From Hydractinia symbiolongicarpus (lineage: Eukaryota > Cnidaria > Hydrozoa > Anthoathecata > Hydractiniidae), in NCBI RefSeq assembly GCF_029227915.1, contig NC_079887.1, positions 26,163,650-26,227,649 on the forward strand: a DNA stretch of 64,000 bases, given 5' to 3'. Shown here in pieces: positions 48,741 through 60,358 of this stretch. The position numbers and the translations under genes were made by a program. Under the pieces are notes generated by a model. The model saw nothing but the letters and a program-made list of their open reading frames with translations, was not told the origin of the DNA and made no database searches. How positions within the stretch are numbered: the first letter of the stretch is position 1; each line of letters begins with the position of its first letter.

Positions 48741-51371
48741 AAAACTACAAGTCTCATGCGTTTAGTGGTAAAAAAATAATATAAAAAATCGTTCGGAAAA
48801 TGAGTTTACTCCCTGGGTACTTTCTTTGTATACTTTTGACTATACGGGCGAAGCCCGGGATTTACGGGAAATTGCGGATTTTCGTTTGCCGGCGATTAAA
48901 CTTCTTTTATTCAGCGTCTCATCAAAAGTGAAGACATTTTTAAAAACTACAAGTCTTATGCGTTTTAGTGGTGAAAAAATAATTTAAAAAATCGTTCTGG
49001 AAATGAGTTTACTCCCTGGGTACTTTCTTTGTATACTTTTGACTATACGGGCCGAGTCCGGGATTTAGGGAAATCGCAGGTTTTTGTTTGCCGGCGATTA
49101 AACTGCTTTTATTCAGCGTCTCATCAAAAATGAAAACATTCTTGAAAACTACAAGTCTCATGCGTTTTAGTGGTGAAATAATAATTTAAAAAATCGTTTG
49201 GGAAATGAGTTTACTCACAGGGTACTTTCTTTGTATACATTCGACTATACGGGCCAAGCCCGGGATTTACGGGAAATCGCGGGTTTTCGTTTTTCGGCGA
49301 TTAAAACTCTTTCATTAAGCGTCTCATCAAAAATGAAAACATTTTTGAAAACTACAAGTCTCATGCGTTTTAGTTTTGAAAAAAAAATTTAAAAAATCGT
49401 TCGGGAAATGAGTTTACTCCCTGGGTACTTTCTTTGTATACATTCGACTATACGGGCCAAGCCCCGGATATACGGGAAAACGCGGGATATCGTTTGCCAG
49501 CGATTAAACCTCTTTCATTAAGCGTCTCATCAAAAATGAAAACATTTTTGAAAACTACAAGTCTCATGCGTTTTAGTGGTGAAAAAATAATTCAAAAAAT
49601 CGTTCGGGAAATGAGTTTACTCCCTGGGTACTTTCTTTGTATACTTTTGACTATACGGGCCGAGTCCGGGATTTACGGGAAATCGCGGATATTCGTTTGC
49701 CGGCGATTAAACTTCTTTTATTCAGCGTCCCATCAAATATGAAAATATTTTTGAAAACTACAAGTCTCATGCGTTTAGTGGTAAAAAAATATTATAAAAA
49801 ATCGTTCGGGAAATGAGTTTACTCCCTGGGTACTTTCTTTGTATACTTTTGACTATACGGGCCAAGCCCGGGATAACGGGAAATCGCGGATTTTCGTTTG
49901 CCGGCGATTAAACTGCTTTTATTCAGCGTCTCATCAAGAATTAAAACATTTTTAAAAACTACAAGTCTCATGGGCTTTAGTGGTGAAACAATAATTTAAA
50001 AAATCGTTCTGGAAATGAGTTTACTCACAGGGTACTTTCTTTGTATACATTCGACTATACGTGCCAAGCCCGGGATTTACGGGAAATCGCGGGTTTTCGT
50101 TTGCCGGCGATTAAACTTCTTTTATTCAGCGTCTCATCAAAAATGAAAATATTTTAAAAACTACAAGTCTCATGCGTTTTACTGGTGAAAAAATAATTTA
50201 AAAAATCGTTCGGGAAATGAGTTTACTCCCTGGGTACTTTCTTTGTATACTTTTGACTATACGGGCCAAGCCGGGATTTACGGGAAATCGCGGGTTTTCG
50301 TTTGACGGCGATTAAACTTCTTTTATTCAGCGTCTCATCAAAAATGAAAACATTTTTAAAAACTACAAGTCTGATGCGTTTTAGTGGTGAAAAAATAATT
50401 TAAAAAATCGTTCTGGAAATGAGTTTACTCACAGGGTACTTTCTTTGTATACATTCGACTATACGGGCCAAGCCCGGGATTTACGGGAAATCGCGGGTTT
50501 TCGTTTTCCGGCGATTAAACCTCTTTCATTAAGCGTCTCATCAAAAATGAAAACATTTTTGAAAACTACAAGTCTCATGCGTTTTAGTTTTGAAAAAAAA
50601 AATTAAAAAATCGTTCGGGAAATGAGTTTACTCCCTGGGTACTTTCTTTGTATACATTCGACTATACGGGCCAAGCCCCGGATATACGGGAAAACGCGGG
50701 ATTTCGTTTGCCGGCGATTAAACCTCTTTCATTAAGCGTCTCATCAAAAATGAAAACATTTTTGAAAATTATAAGTCTCATGCGTTTTTGTGGTGAAAAA
50801 TAATTTAAAAAATCGTCCGGGAAATGAGTTTACTCCCTGGGTACTTTCTTTGTATACTTTTGACTATACGGGCCGAGTCCGGGATTTACGGGAAATCGCG
50901 GATTTTCGTTTGCCGGCGATTAAACTTCTTTTATTCAGCGTCCCATCAAATATGAAAATATTTTTGAAAACTACAAGTCTCATGCGTTTAGTGGTAAAAA
51001 AATAATATAAAAAATCGTTCGGGAAATGAGTTTACTCCCTGGGTACTTTCTTTGTATACTTTTGACTATACGGGCCAAGCCCGGGATTTGCGGGAAATCG
51101 CGGATTTTTGTTTTCCGGCGAATAAACCTCTTTCATTAAGCGTCTCATCAAAAATAAAAACATTTTTGAAAACTACAAGTCTCATGCGTTTTAGTGGTGA
51201 AAAAAAAATTTAAAAAATCGTTCGGGAAATGAGTTTACTCCCTGGGTACTTTCTTTGTATACATTTGACTATACGGGCCAAGCCCCGGATTTACGGGAAA
51301 ACGCGGGATTTCGTTTGCCGGCGATTAAACTTCTTTTATTTAGCGTCTGATCAAAAATTAAAACATTTTTA
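48741..51371 (+). repeat. 14-mer HOR, copy 2 (13-mer after 203 bp deletion)
   Basis: It matches copy 1 at a shift of 2,834 bp to about 51113. It then skips the equivalent of 48280-48482 (203 bp) and resumes at a shift of 2,631 bp. The few differences noticed are GTGTTTACTCC against GAGTTTACTCC, GAAACAATAATTT against GAAAAAATAATTT, and GGGATTTTGTTTG against GGGATTTCGTTTG. This is one of the youngest-looking duplications in the window. Confidence 0.92.
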
Positions 51372-54034
51372 AAAACTACAAGTCTCATGGGCTTTAGTGG
51401 TGAAAAAATAATTTAAAAAATCGTTCTGGAAATGAGTTTACTCACAGGGTACTTTCTTTGTATACATTCGACTATACGTGCCAAGCCCGGGATTTACGGG
51501 AAATCGCGGGTTTTCGTTTGCCGGCGATTAAACTTCTTTTATTCAGCGTCTCATCAAAAATGAAAACATTTTTAAAAACTACAAGTCTCATGGGCTTTAG
51601 TGGTGAAAAAATAATTTAAAAAATCGTTCTGGAAATGAGTTTACTCACAGGGTACTTTCTTTGTATACATTCGACTATACGTGCCAAGCCCGGGATTTAC
51701 GGGAAATCGCGGGTTTTCGTTTGCCGGCGATTAAACTTCTTTTATTCAGCGTCTCATCAAAAATGAAAATATTTTTAAAAACTACAAGTCTCATGCGTTT
51801 TAGTGGTGAAGAAGTAATTTAAAAAATCGTTCGGGAAATGAGTTTACTCCCTGGGTACTTTCTTTGTATACTTTTGACTATACGGGCCAAGCCCGGGATT
51901 TACGGGAAATCGCGGTTTTTGGTTTGCCGGCGATTAAACTTCTTTTATTCAGCGTCCCATCAAATATGAAAATATTTTTGAAAACTACAAGTCTCATGCG
52001 TTTAGTGGTAAAAAAATAATATAAAAAATCGTTCAGGAAATGAGTTTACTCCCTGGGTACTTTCTTTGTATACTTTTGACTATACGGGCCAAGCCCGGGA
52101 TTTACGGGAAATCGCGGGTTTTCGTTTGCCGGCGATTAGACTTCTTTTATTCAGCGTCTCATCAAAAATGAAAACATTTTTGAAAACTACAAGTCTCATG
52201 CGTTTTAGTGGTGAAAAAAAAATTTAAAAAATCGTTCGGGAAATGAGTTTACTCCCTGGGTACTTTCTTTGTATACATTTGACTATACGGGCCAAGCCCC
52301 GGATTTACGGGAAAACGCGGGATTTCGTTTGCCGGCGATTAAACTTCTTTTATTCAGCGTCTCATCAAAAATTAAAACATTTTTAAAAACTACAAGTCTC
52401 ATGGGCTTTAGTGGTAAAAAAATAATATAAAAAATCGTTCGGGAAATGAGTTTACTCCCTGGGTACTTTCTTTGTATACTTTTGACTATACGGGCCAAGC
52501 CCGGGATTTGCGGGAAATCGCGGATTTTTGTTTGCCGGCGATTAAACTTCTTTTATTCAGCGTCTCATCAAAAGTGAAAACATTTTTAAAAACTACAAGT
52601 CTGATGCGTTTTAGTGGTGAAAAAATAATTTAAAAAATCGTTCTGGAAATGAGTTTACTCACAGGGTACTTTCTTTGTATACATTCGACTATACGGGCCA
52701 AGCCCGGGATTTACGGGAAATCGCGGGTTTTCGTTTTCCGGCGAATAAACCTCTTTCATTAAGCGTCTCATCAAAAATAAAAACATTTTTGAAAACTACA
52801 AGTCTCATGCGTTTTAGTGGTGAAAAAAAAATTTAAAAAATCGTTCGGGAAATGAGTTTACTCCCTGGGTACTTTCTTTGTATACATTTGACTATACGGG
52901 CCAAGCCCCGGATTTACGGGAAAACGCGGGATTTCGTTTGCCGGCGATTAAACTTCTTTTATTTAGCGTCTGATCAAAAATTAAAACATTTTTAAAAACT
53001 ACAAGTCTCATGGGCTTTAGTGGTGAAAAAATAATTTAAAAAATCGTTCTGGAAATGAGTTTACTCACAGGGTACTTTCTTTGTATACATTCGACTATAC
53101 GTGCCAAGCCCAGGATTTACGGGAAATCGCGGGTTTTCGTTTGCCGGCGATTAAACTTCTTTTATTCAGCGTCTCATCAAAAATGAAAACATTTTTAAAA
53201 ACTACAAGTCTCATGGGCTTTAGTGGTGAAAAAATAATTTAAAAAATCGTTCTGGAAATGAGTTTACTCACAGGGTACTTTCTTTGTATACATTCGACTA
53301 TACGTGCCAAGCCCGGGATTTACGGGAAATCGCGGGTTTTCGTTTGCCGGCGATTAAACTTCTTTTATTCAGCGTCTCATCAAAAATGAAAATATTTTTA
53401 AAAACTACAAGTCTCATGCGTTTTAGTGGTGAAGAAGTAATTTAAAAAATCGTTCGGGAAATGAGTTTACTCCCTGGGTACTTTCTTTGTATACTTTTGA
53501 CTATACGGGCCAAGCCCGGGATTTACGGGAAATCGCGGTTTTTGGTTTGCCGGCGATTAAACTTCTTTTATTCAGCGTCCCATCAAATATGAAAATATTT
53601 TTGAAAACTACAAGTCTCATGCGTTTAGTGGTAAAAAAATAATATAAAAAATCGTTCAGGAAATGAGTTTACTCCCTGGGTACTTTCTTTGTATACTTTT
53701 GACTATACGGGCCAAGCCCGGGATTTACGGGAAATCGCGGGTTTTCGTTTGCCGGCGATTAGACTTCTTTTATTCAGCGTCTCATCAAAAATGAAAACAT
53801 TTTTGAAAACTACAAGTCTCATGCGTTTTAGTGGTGAAAAAAAAATTTAAAAAATCGTTCGGGAAATGAGTTTACTCCCTGGGTACTTTCTTTGTATACA
53901 TTTGACTATACGGGCCAAGCCCCGGATTTACGGGAAAACGCGGGATTTCGTTTGCCGGCGATTAAACTTCTTTTATTCAGCGTCTCATCAAAAATTAAAA
54001 CATTTTTAAAAACTACAAGTCTCATGGGCTTTAG
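51109..54034 (+). repeat. 8-mer (1,623 bp) repeat with 320 bp spacer part
   Basis: Positions 51109-52411 match 52732-54034 at a shift of 1,623 bp, sharing CTGATCAAAAATT, CTCATGGGC twice, GAAGAAGTAATTT, CGGTTTTTGG, TTCAGGAAATG and GATTAGACTTC. The 320 bp between them corresponds to the stretch near 48187-48480 that is partly missing from the preceding 13-mer. Its first monomer has a chimeric tail (CTCATGGGC with GTGGTAAAAAAA). Confidence 0.88.
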
Positions 54035-56309
54035 TGGTGAAAAAATAATTTAAAAAATCGTTCTGGAAATGAGTTTACTCACAGGGTACTTTCTTTGTAT
54101 ACATTCGACTATACGTGCCAAGCCCGGGATTTACGGGAAATCGCGGGTTTTCGTTTGCCGGCGATTAAACTTCTTTTATTCAGCGTCTCATCAAAAATGA
54201 AAACATTTTTAAAAACTACAAGTCTCATGGGCTTTAGTGGTGAAAAAATAATTTAAAAAATCGTTCTGGAAATGAGTTTACTCACAGGGTACTTTCTTTG
54301 TATACATTCGACTATACGTGCCAAGCCCGGGATTTACGGGAAATTGCGGTTTTTGGTTTGCCGGCGATTAAACTTCTTTTTTTCAGCGTCCCATCAAATA
54401 TGAAAATATTTTTGAAAACTACAAGTCTCATGCGTTTAGTGGTAAAAAAATAATATAAAAAATCGTTCAGGAAATGAGTTTACTCCCTGGGTACTTTCTT
54501 TGTATACTTTTGACTATACGGGCCAAGCCCGGGATTTACGGGAAATCGCGGGTTTTCGTTTGCCGGCGATTAGACTTCTTTTATTCAGCGTCTCATCAAA
54601 AATGAAAACATTAAAAAATACAAGTCTTATGCGTTTTAGTGGTGAAAATATAATTTAAAAAATCGTTCTGGAAATGAGTTTACTCCCTGGGTACTTTCTT
54701 TGTATACTTTTGACTATACGGGCCGAGTCCGGGATTTAGGGAAATCGCAGGTTTTCGTTTGCCGGCGATTAAACTGCTTTTATTCAGCGTCTCATCAAAA
54801 ATGAAAACATTTTTGAAAACTACAAGTCTCATGCGTTTTAGTGGTGAAAAAATAATTTAAAAAATCGATCGGGAAATGAGTTTACTCCCTGGGTACTTTC
54901 TTTGTATACTTTTGACTATACGGGCCAAGCCGGGATTTACGGAAATCGCGGGTTTTCGTTTGCCGGAGATTAAACTTCTTTTATTCAGCGTCTCATCAAA
55001 AATTAAAACATTTTTAAAAACTACAAGTCTCATGGGCTTTAGTGGTGAAAAAATAATTTAAAAAATCGTTCTGGAAATGAGTTAACTCACAGGGTACTTT
55101 CTTTGTATACCTTCGACTATACGTGCCAAGCCCGGGATTTACGGGAAATCGCGGGTTTTCGTTTGCCGGCGATTAAACTTCTTTTATTCAGCGTCTCATC
55201 AAAAATGAAACCATTTTTGAAAACTACAAGTCTCATGGGCTTTAGTGGTGAAAAAATAATTTAAAAAATCGTTCTGGAAATGAGTTTACTCACAGGGTAC
55301 TTTCTTTGTATACATTCGACTATACGTGCCAAGCCCGGGATTTACGGGAAATCGCGGGTTTTCGTTTGCCGGCGATTAAACTTCTTTTATTCAGCGTCTC
55401 ATCAAAAATGAAAACACTTTTGAAAACTACAAGTCTCATGCGTTTTACTGGTGAAAAAGTAATTTAAGAAATCGTTCGGGAAATAAGTTTACTCCCTGGG
55501 TACTTTCTTTGTATACTTTTGACTATACGGGCCAAGCCGGGATTTACGGGAAATCGCGGGTTTTCGTTTGCCGGCGATTAAACTTCTTTTATTCAGCGTC
55601 TCATCAAAAATGAAAACATTTTTGAAAACTACAAGTCTGATGCGTTTTAGTGGTGAAAAAATAATTTAAAAAATCGTTCTGGAAATGAGTTTACTCACAG
55701 GGTACTTTCTTTGTATACATTCGACTATACGGGCCAAGCCAGGGATTTACGGGAAATCGCGGGTTTTCGTTTTCCGGCGATTAAACCTCTTTCATTAAGC
55801 GTCTCATCAAAAATGAAAACATTTTTGAAAACTACAAGTCTCATGCGTTTTAGTTTTGAAAAAAAAATTTAAAAAATCGTTCGGGAAATGAGTTTACTCC
55901 CTGGGTACTTTCTTTGTATACATTCGACTATACGGGCGAAGCCCGGGATTTACGGGAAATTGCGGATTTTCGTTTGCCGGCGATTAAACTTCTTTTATTC
56001 AGCGTCTCATCAAAAGTGAAAACATTTTTAAAAACTACAAGTCTTATGCGTTTTAGTGGTGAAAAAATAATTTAAAAAATCGTTCTTGAAATGAGTTTAC
56101 TCCCTGGGTACTTTCTTTGTATACTTTTGACTATACGGGCCGAGTCCGGGATTTAGGGAAATCGCAGGTTTTTGTTTGCCGGCGATTAAACTGCTTTTAT
56201 GCAGCGTCTCATCAAAAATGAAAACATTCTTGAAAACTACAAGTCTCATGCGTTTTAGTGGTGAAATAATAATTTAAAGAATCGTTTGGGAAATGAGTTT
56301 ACTCACAGG
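54035..56309 (+). repeat. Mosaic monomers, partly copied from 43.5-44.3 kb
   Basis: Two CTCACAGG/GTGCC monomers are followed by a chimera with AAATTGCGGTTTTTGG, then TTCAGG, h-like, TCGATCGGG and GAGTTAACTCACAGG monomers in the order seen at 43520-44334. The unit at 54457 is 200 bp, with CATTAAAAAATAC in place of the usual CATTTTTAAAAACTAC. GGCGAAGCCC recurs at 55935. Confidence 0.78.
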
Positions 56310-58333
56310 GTACTTTCTTTGTATACATTCGACTATACGGGCCAAGCCCAGGATTTACGGGAAATCGCGGGTTTTCGTTTTTCGGCGATTAAAACTCTTT
56401 CATTAAGCGTCTCATCAAAAATGATAACATTTTTGAAAACTACAAGTCTCATGCGTTTTAGTTTTGAAAAAAAATTTAAAAAATCGTTCGGGAAATGAGT
56501 TTACTCCCTGGGTACTTTCTTTGTATACATTCGACTATACGGGCCAAGCCCCGGATATACGGGAAAACGCGGGATATCGTTTGCCAGCGATTAAACCTCT
56601 TTCATTAAGCGTCTCATCAAAAATGAAAACATTTTGGAAAACTACAAGTCTCATGCGTTTTAGTGGTGAAAAAATAATTCAAAAAATCGTTCGGGAAATG
56701 AGTTTACTCCCTGGGTACTTTCTTTGTATACTTTTGACTATACGGGCCGAGTCCGGGATTTACGGGAAATCGCGGATATTCGTTTGCCGGCGATTAAACT
56801 TCTTTTATTCAGCGTCCCATCAAATATGAAAATATTTTTGAAAACTACAAGTCTCATGCGTTTAGTGGTAAAAAAATAATATAAAAAATCGTTCGGGAAA
56901 TGAGTTTACTCCCTGGGTACTTTCTTTGTATACTTTTGACTATACGGGCCAAGCCCGGGATAACGGGAAATCGCGGATTTTCGTTTGCCGGCGATTAAAC
57001 TGCTTTTATTCAGCGTCTCATCAAAAATGAAAACATTCTTGAAAACTACAAGTCTCATGCGTTTTAGTGGTGAAATAATAATTTAAAAAATCGTTTGGGA
57101 AATGAGTTTACTCCCTGGGTACTTTCTTTGTGTACTTTTGACTATACGGGCCGAGTCCAGGATTTACGGGAAATCGCAGGTTTTCGTTTGCCGGCGATTA
57201 AACTTCTTTTATTCAGCGTCTCATCAAAAATGAAAACATTTTTAAAAACTACAAGTCTCATGCGTTTTAGTGGTGAAAAAGTAATTTAAAAAATCGTTCG
57301 GGAAATGAGTTTACTCCCTGGGTACTTTCTTTGTATACTTTTGACTATGCGGGCCGAGTCTGGGATTTAGGGAAATCGCAGGTTTTCGTTTGCCGGTGAT
57401 TAAACTGGTTTTATTCAGCATCTCATCAAAAATGAAAACATTTTTGAAAACTAAAATTCTCATGCGTTTTAGTGGTGAAAAAATAATTTAAAAAATCGTT
57501 CTGGAAATGAGTTTACTCACAAGGTACTTTCTTTGTATACATTCGACTATACGGGCCAAGCCCGGGATTTACGGGAAATCGCGGTTTTCGTTTTCCGGCG
57601 ATTAAAACTCTTTCATTAAGCGTCTCATCAAAAATGAAAACATTTTTGAAAACTACAAGTCTCATGCGTTTTAGTTTTGAAAAAAAAAATTAAAAAATCG
57701 TTCGGGAAATGAGTTTACTCCCTGGGTACTTTCTTTGTATACATTCGACTATACGGGCCAAGCCCCGGATATACGGGAAAACGCGGGATATCGTTTGCCG
57801 GCGATTAAACCTCTTTCATTAAGCGTCTCATCAAAAATGAAAACATTTTTGAAAACTACAAGTCTCATGCGTTTTAGTGGTGAAATAATAATTTAAAAAA
57901 TCGTTTGGGAAATGAGTTTACTCCCTGGGTACTTTCTTTGTGTACTTTTGACTATACGGGCCGAGTCCAGGATTTACGGGAAATCGCAGGTTTTCGTTTG
58001 CTGGCGATTAAACTTCTTTTATTCAGCGTCTCATCAAAAATGAAAACATTTTTAAAAACTACAAGTCTCATGCGTTTTAGTGGTGAAAAAGTAATTTAAA
58101 AAATCGTTCGGGAAATGAGTTTACCTCCTGGGTACTTTCTTTGTATACTTTTGACTATGCAGGCCGAGTCTGGGATTTAGGGAAATCGCAGGTTTTCGTT
58201 TGCCGGCGATTAAACTGGTTTTATTCAGCATCTCATCAAAAATGAAAACATTTTTGAAAACTAAAATTCTCATGCGTTTTAGTGGTGAAAAAATAATTTA
58301 AAAAATCGTTCTGGAAATGAGTTTCCTCACAAG
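56310..58333 (+). repeat. 10-mer HOR (2,025 bp), copy 1
   Basis: Ten monomers include CCCCGGATATACGG with CGGGATATCG, ATTTTGGAAAAC, GGGATAACGGG, TTTGTGTAC with GAGTCCAGG, and CTATGCGGG/GAGTCTGGG with AACTGGTTTT and ACTAAAATTCTC. Within it a 4-mer (810 bp) starting at 57085 restarts at 57895. The copy differs from copy 2 by one A in a tail A-run. Confidence 0.88.
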
Positions 58334-60358
58334 GTACTTTCTTTGTATACATTCGACTATACGGGCCAAGCCCAGGATTTACGGGAAATCGCGGGTTGTC
58401 GTTTTTCGGCGATTAAAACTCTTTCATTAAGCGTCTCATCAAAAATGATAACATTTTTGAAAACTACAAGTCTCATGCGTTTTAGTTTTGAAAAAAAAAT
58501 TTAAAAAATCGTTCGGGAAATGAGTTTACTCCCTGGGTACTTTCTTTGTATACATTCGACTATACGGGCCAAGCCCCGGATATACGGGAAAACGCGGGAT
58601 ATCGTTTGCCAGCGATTAAACCTCTTTCATTAAGCGTCTCATCAAAAATGAAAACATTTTGGAAAACTACAAGTCTCATGCGTTTTAGTGGTGAAAAAAT
58701 AATTCAAAAAATCGTTCGGGAAATGAGTTTACTCCCTGGGTACTTTCTTTGTATACTTTTGACTATACGGGCCGAGTCCGGGATTTACGGGAAATCGCGG
58801 ATATTCGTTTGCCGGCGATTAAACTTCTTTTATTCAGCGTCCCATCAAATATGAAAATATTTTTGAAAACTACAAGTCTCATGCATTTAGTGGTAAAAAA
58901 ATAATATAAAAAATCGTTCGGGAAATGAGTTTACTCCCTGGGTACTTTCTTTGTATACTTTTGACTATACGGGCCAAGCCCGGGATAACGGGAAATCGCG
59001 GATTTTCGTTTGCCGGCGATTAAACTGCTTTTATTCAGCGTCTCATCAAAAATGAAAACATTCTTGAAAACTACAAGTCTCATGCGTTTTAGTGGTGAAA
59101 TAATAATTTAAAAAATCGTTTGGGAAATGAGTTTACTCCCTGGGTACTTTCTTTGTGTACTTTTGACTATACGGGCCGAGTCCAGGATTTACGGGAAATC
59201 GCAGGTTTTCGTTTGCCGGCGATTAAACTTCTTTTATTCAGCGTCTCATCAAAAATGAAAACATTTTTAAAAACTACAAGTCTCATGCGTTTTAGTGGTG
59301 AAAAAGTAATTTAAAAAATCGTTCGGGAAATGAGTTTACTCCCTGGGTACTTTCTTTGTATACTTTTGACTATGCGGGCCGAGTCTGGGATTTAGGGAAA
59401 TCGCAGGTTTTCGTTTGCCGGTGATTAAACTGGTTTTATTCAGCATCTCATCAAAAATGAAAACATTTTTGAAAACTAAAATTCTCATGCGTTTTAGTGG
59501 TGAAAAAATAATTTAAAAAATCGTTCTGGAAATGAGTTTACTCACAAGGTACTTTCTTTGTATACATTCGACTATACGGGCCAAGCCCCGGATTTACGGG
59601 AAATCGCGGTTTTCGTTTTCCGGCGATTAAAACTCTTTCATTAAGCGTCTCATCAAAAATGAAAACATTTTTGAAAACTACAAGTCTCATGCGTTTTAGT
59701 TTTGAAAAAAAAAATTAAAAAATCGTTCGGGAAATGAGTTTACTCCCTGGGTACTTTCTTTGTATACATTCGACTATACGGGCCAAGCCCCGGATATACG
59801 GGAAAACGCGGGATATCGTTTGCCGGCGATTAAACCTCTTTCATTAAGCGTCTCATCAAAAATGAAAACATTTTTGAAAACTACAAGTCTCATGCGTTTT
59901 AGTGGTGAAATAATAATTTAAAAAATCGTTTGGGAAATGAGTTTACTCCCTGGGTACTTTCTTTGTGTACTTTTGACTATACGGGCCGAGTCCAGGATTT
60001 ACGGGAAATCGCAGGTTTTCGTTTGCTGGCGATTAAACTTTTTTTATTCAGCGTCTCATCAAAAATGAAAACATTTTTAAAAACTACAAGTCTCATGCGT
60101 TTTAGTGGTGAAAAAGTAATTTAAAAAATCGTTCGGGAAATGAGTTTACCTCCTGGGTACTTTCTTTGTATACTTTTGACTATGCAGGCCGAGTCTGGGA
60201 TTTAGGGAAATCGCAGGTTTTCGTTTGCCGGCGATTAAACTGGTTTTATTCAGCATCTCATCAAAAATGAAAACATTTTTGAAAACTAAAATTCTCATGC
60301 GTTTTAGTGGTGAAAAAATAATTTAAAAAATCGTTCTGGAAATGAGTTTCCTCACAAG
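58334..60358 (+). repeat. 10-mer HOR (2,025 bp), copy 2
   Basis: It repeats copy 1 in order, including the nested 4-mer at 59110 and 59920. The chimera at the join (58300) has a CCTCACAAGG head with CCCAGG and TTTTTCGGCG tail, whereas the equivalent at 60325 keeps CCCGGG and TTTTCCGGCG. The latter is probably the unrecombined form. Confidence 0.88.

Noticed and set aside
56464-56829. The longest frame, 121 codons, and related 97-102 codon frames (4517, 46600, 49434, 58546)
   Set aside because: These arise where a substitution removes the stop in the TAATTTAA tail (for example AATTCAAAAAATCG) or where a fused unit keeps frame. The content is the same repeat translated in successive frames.
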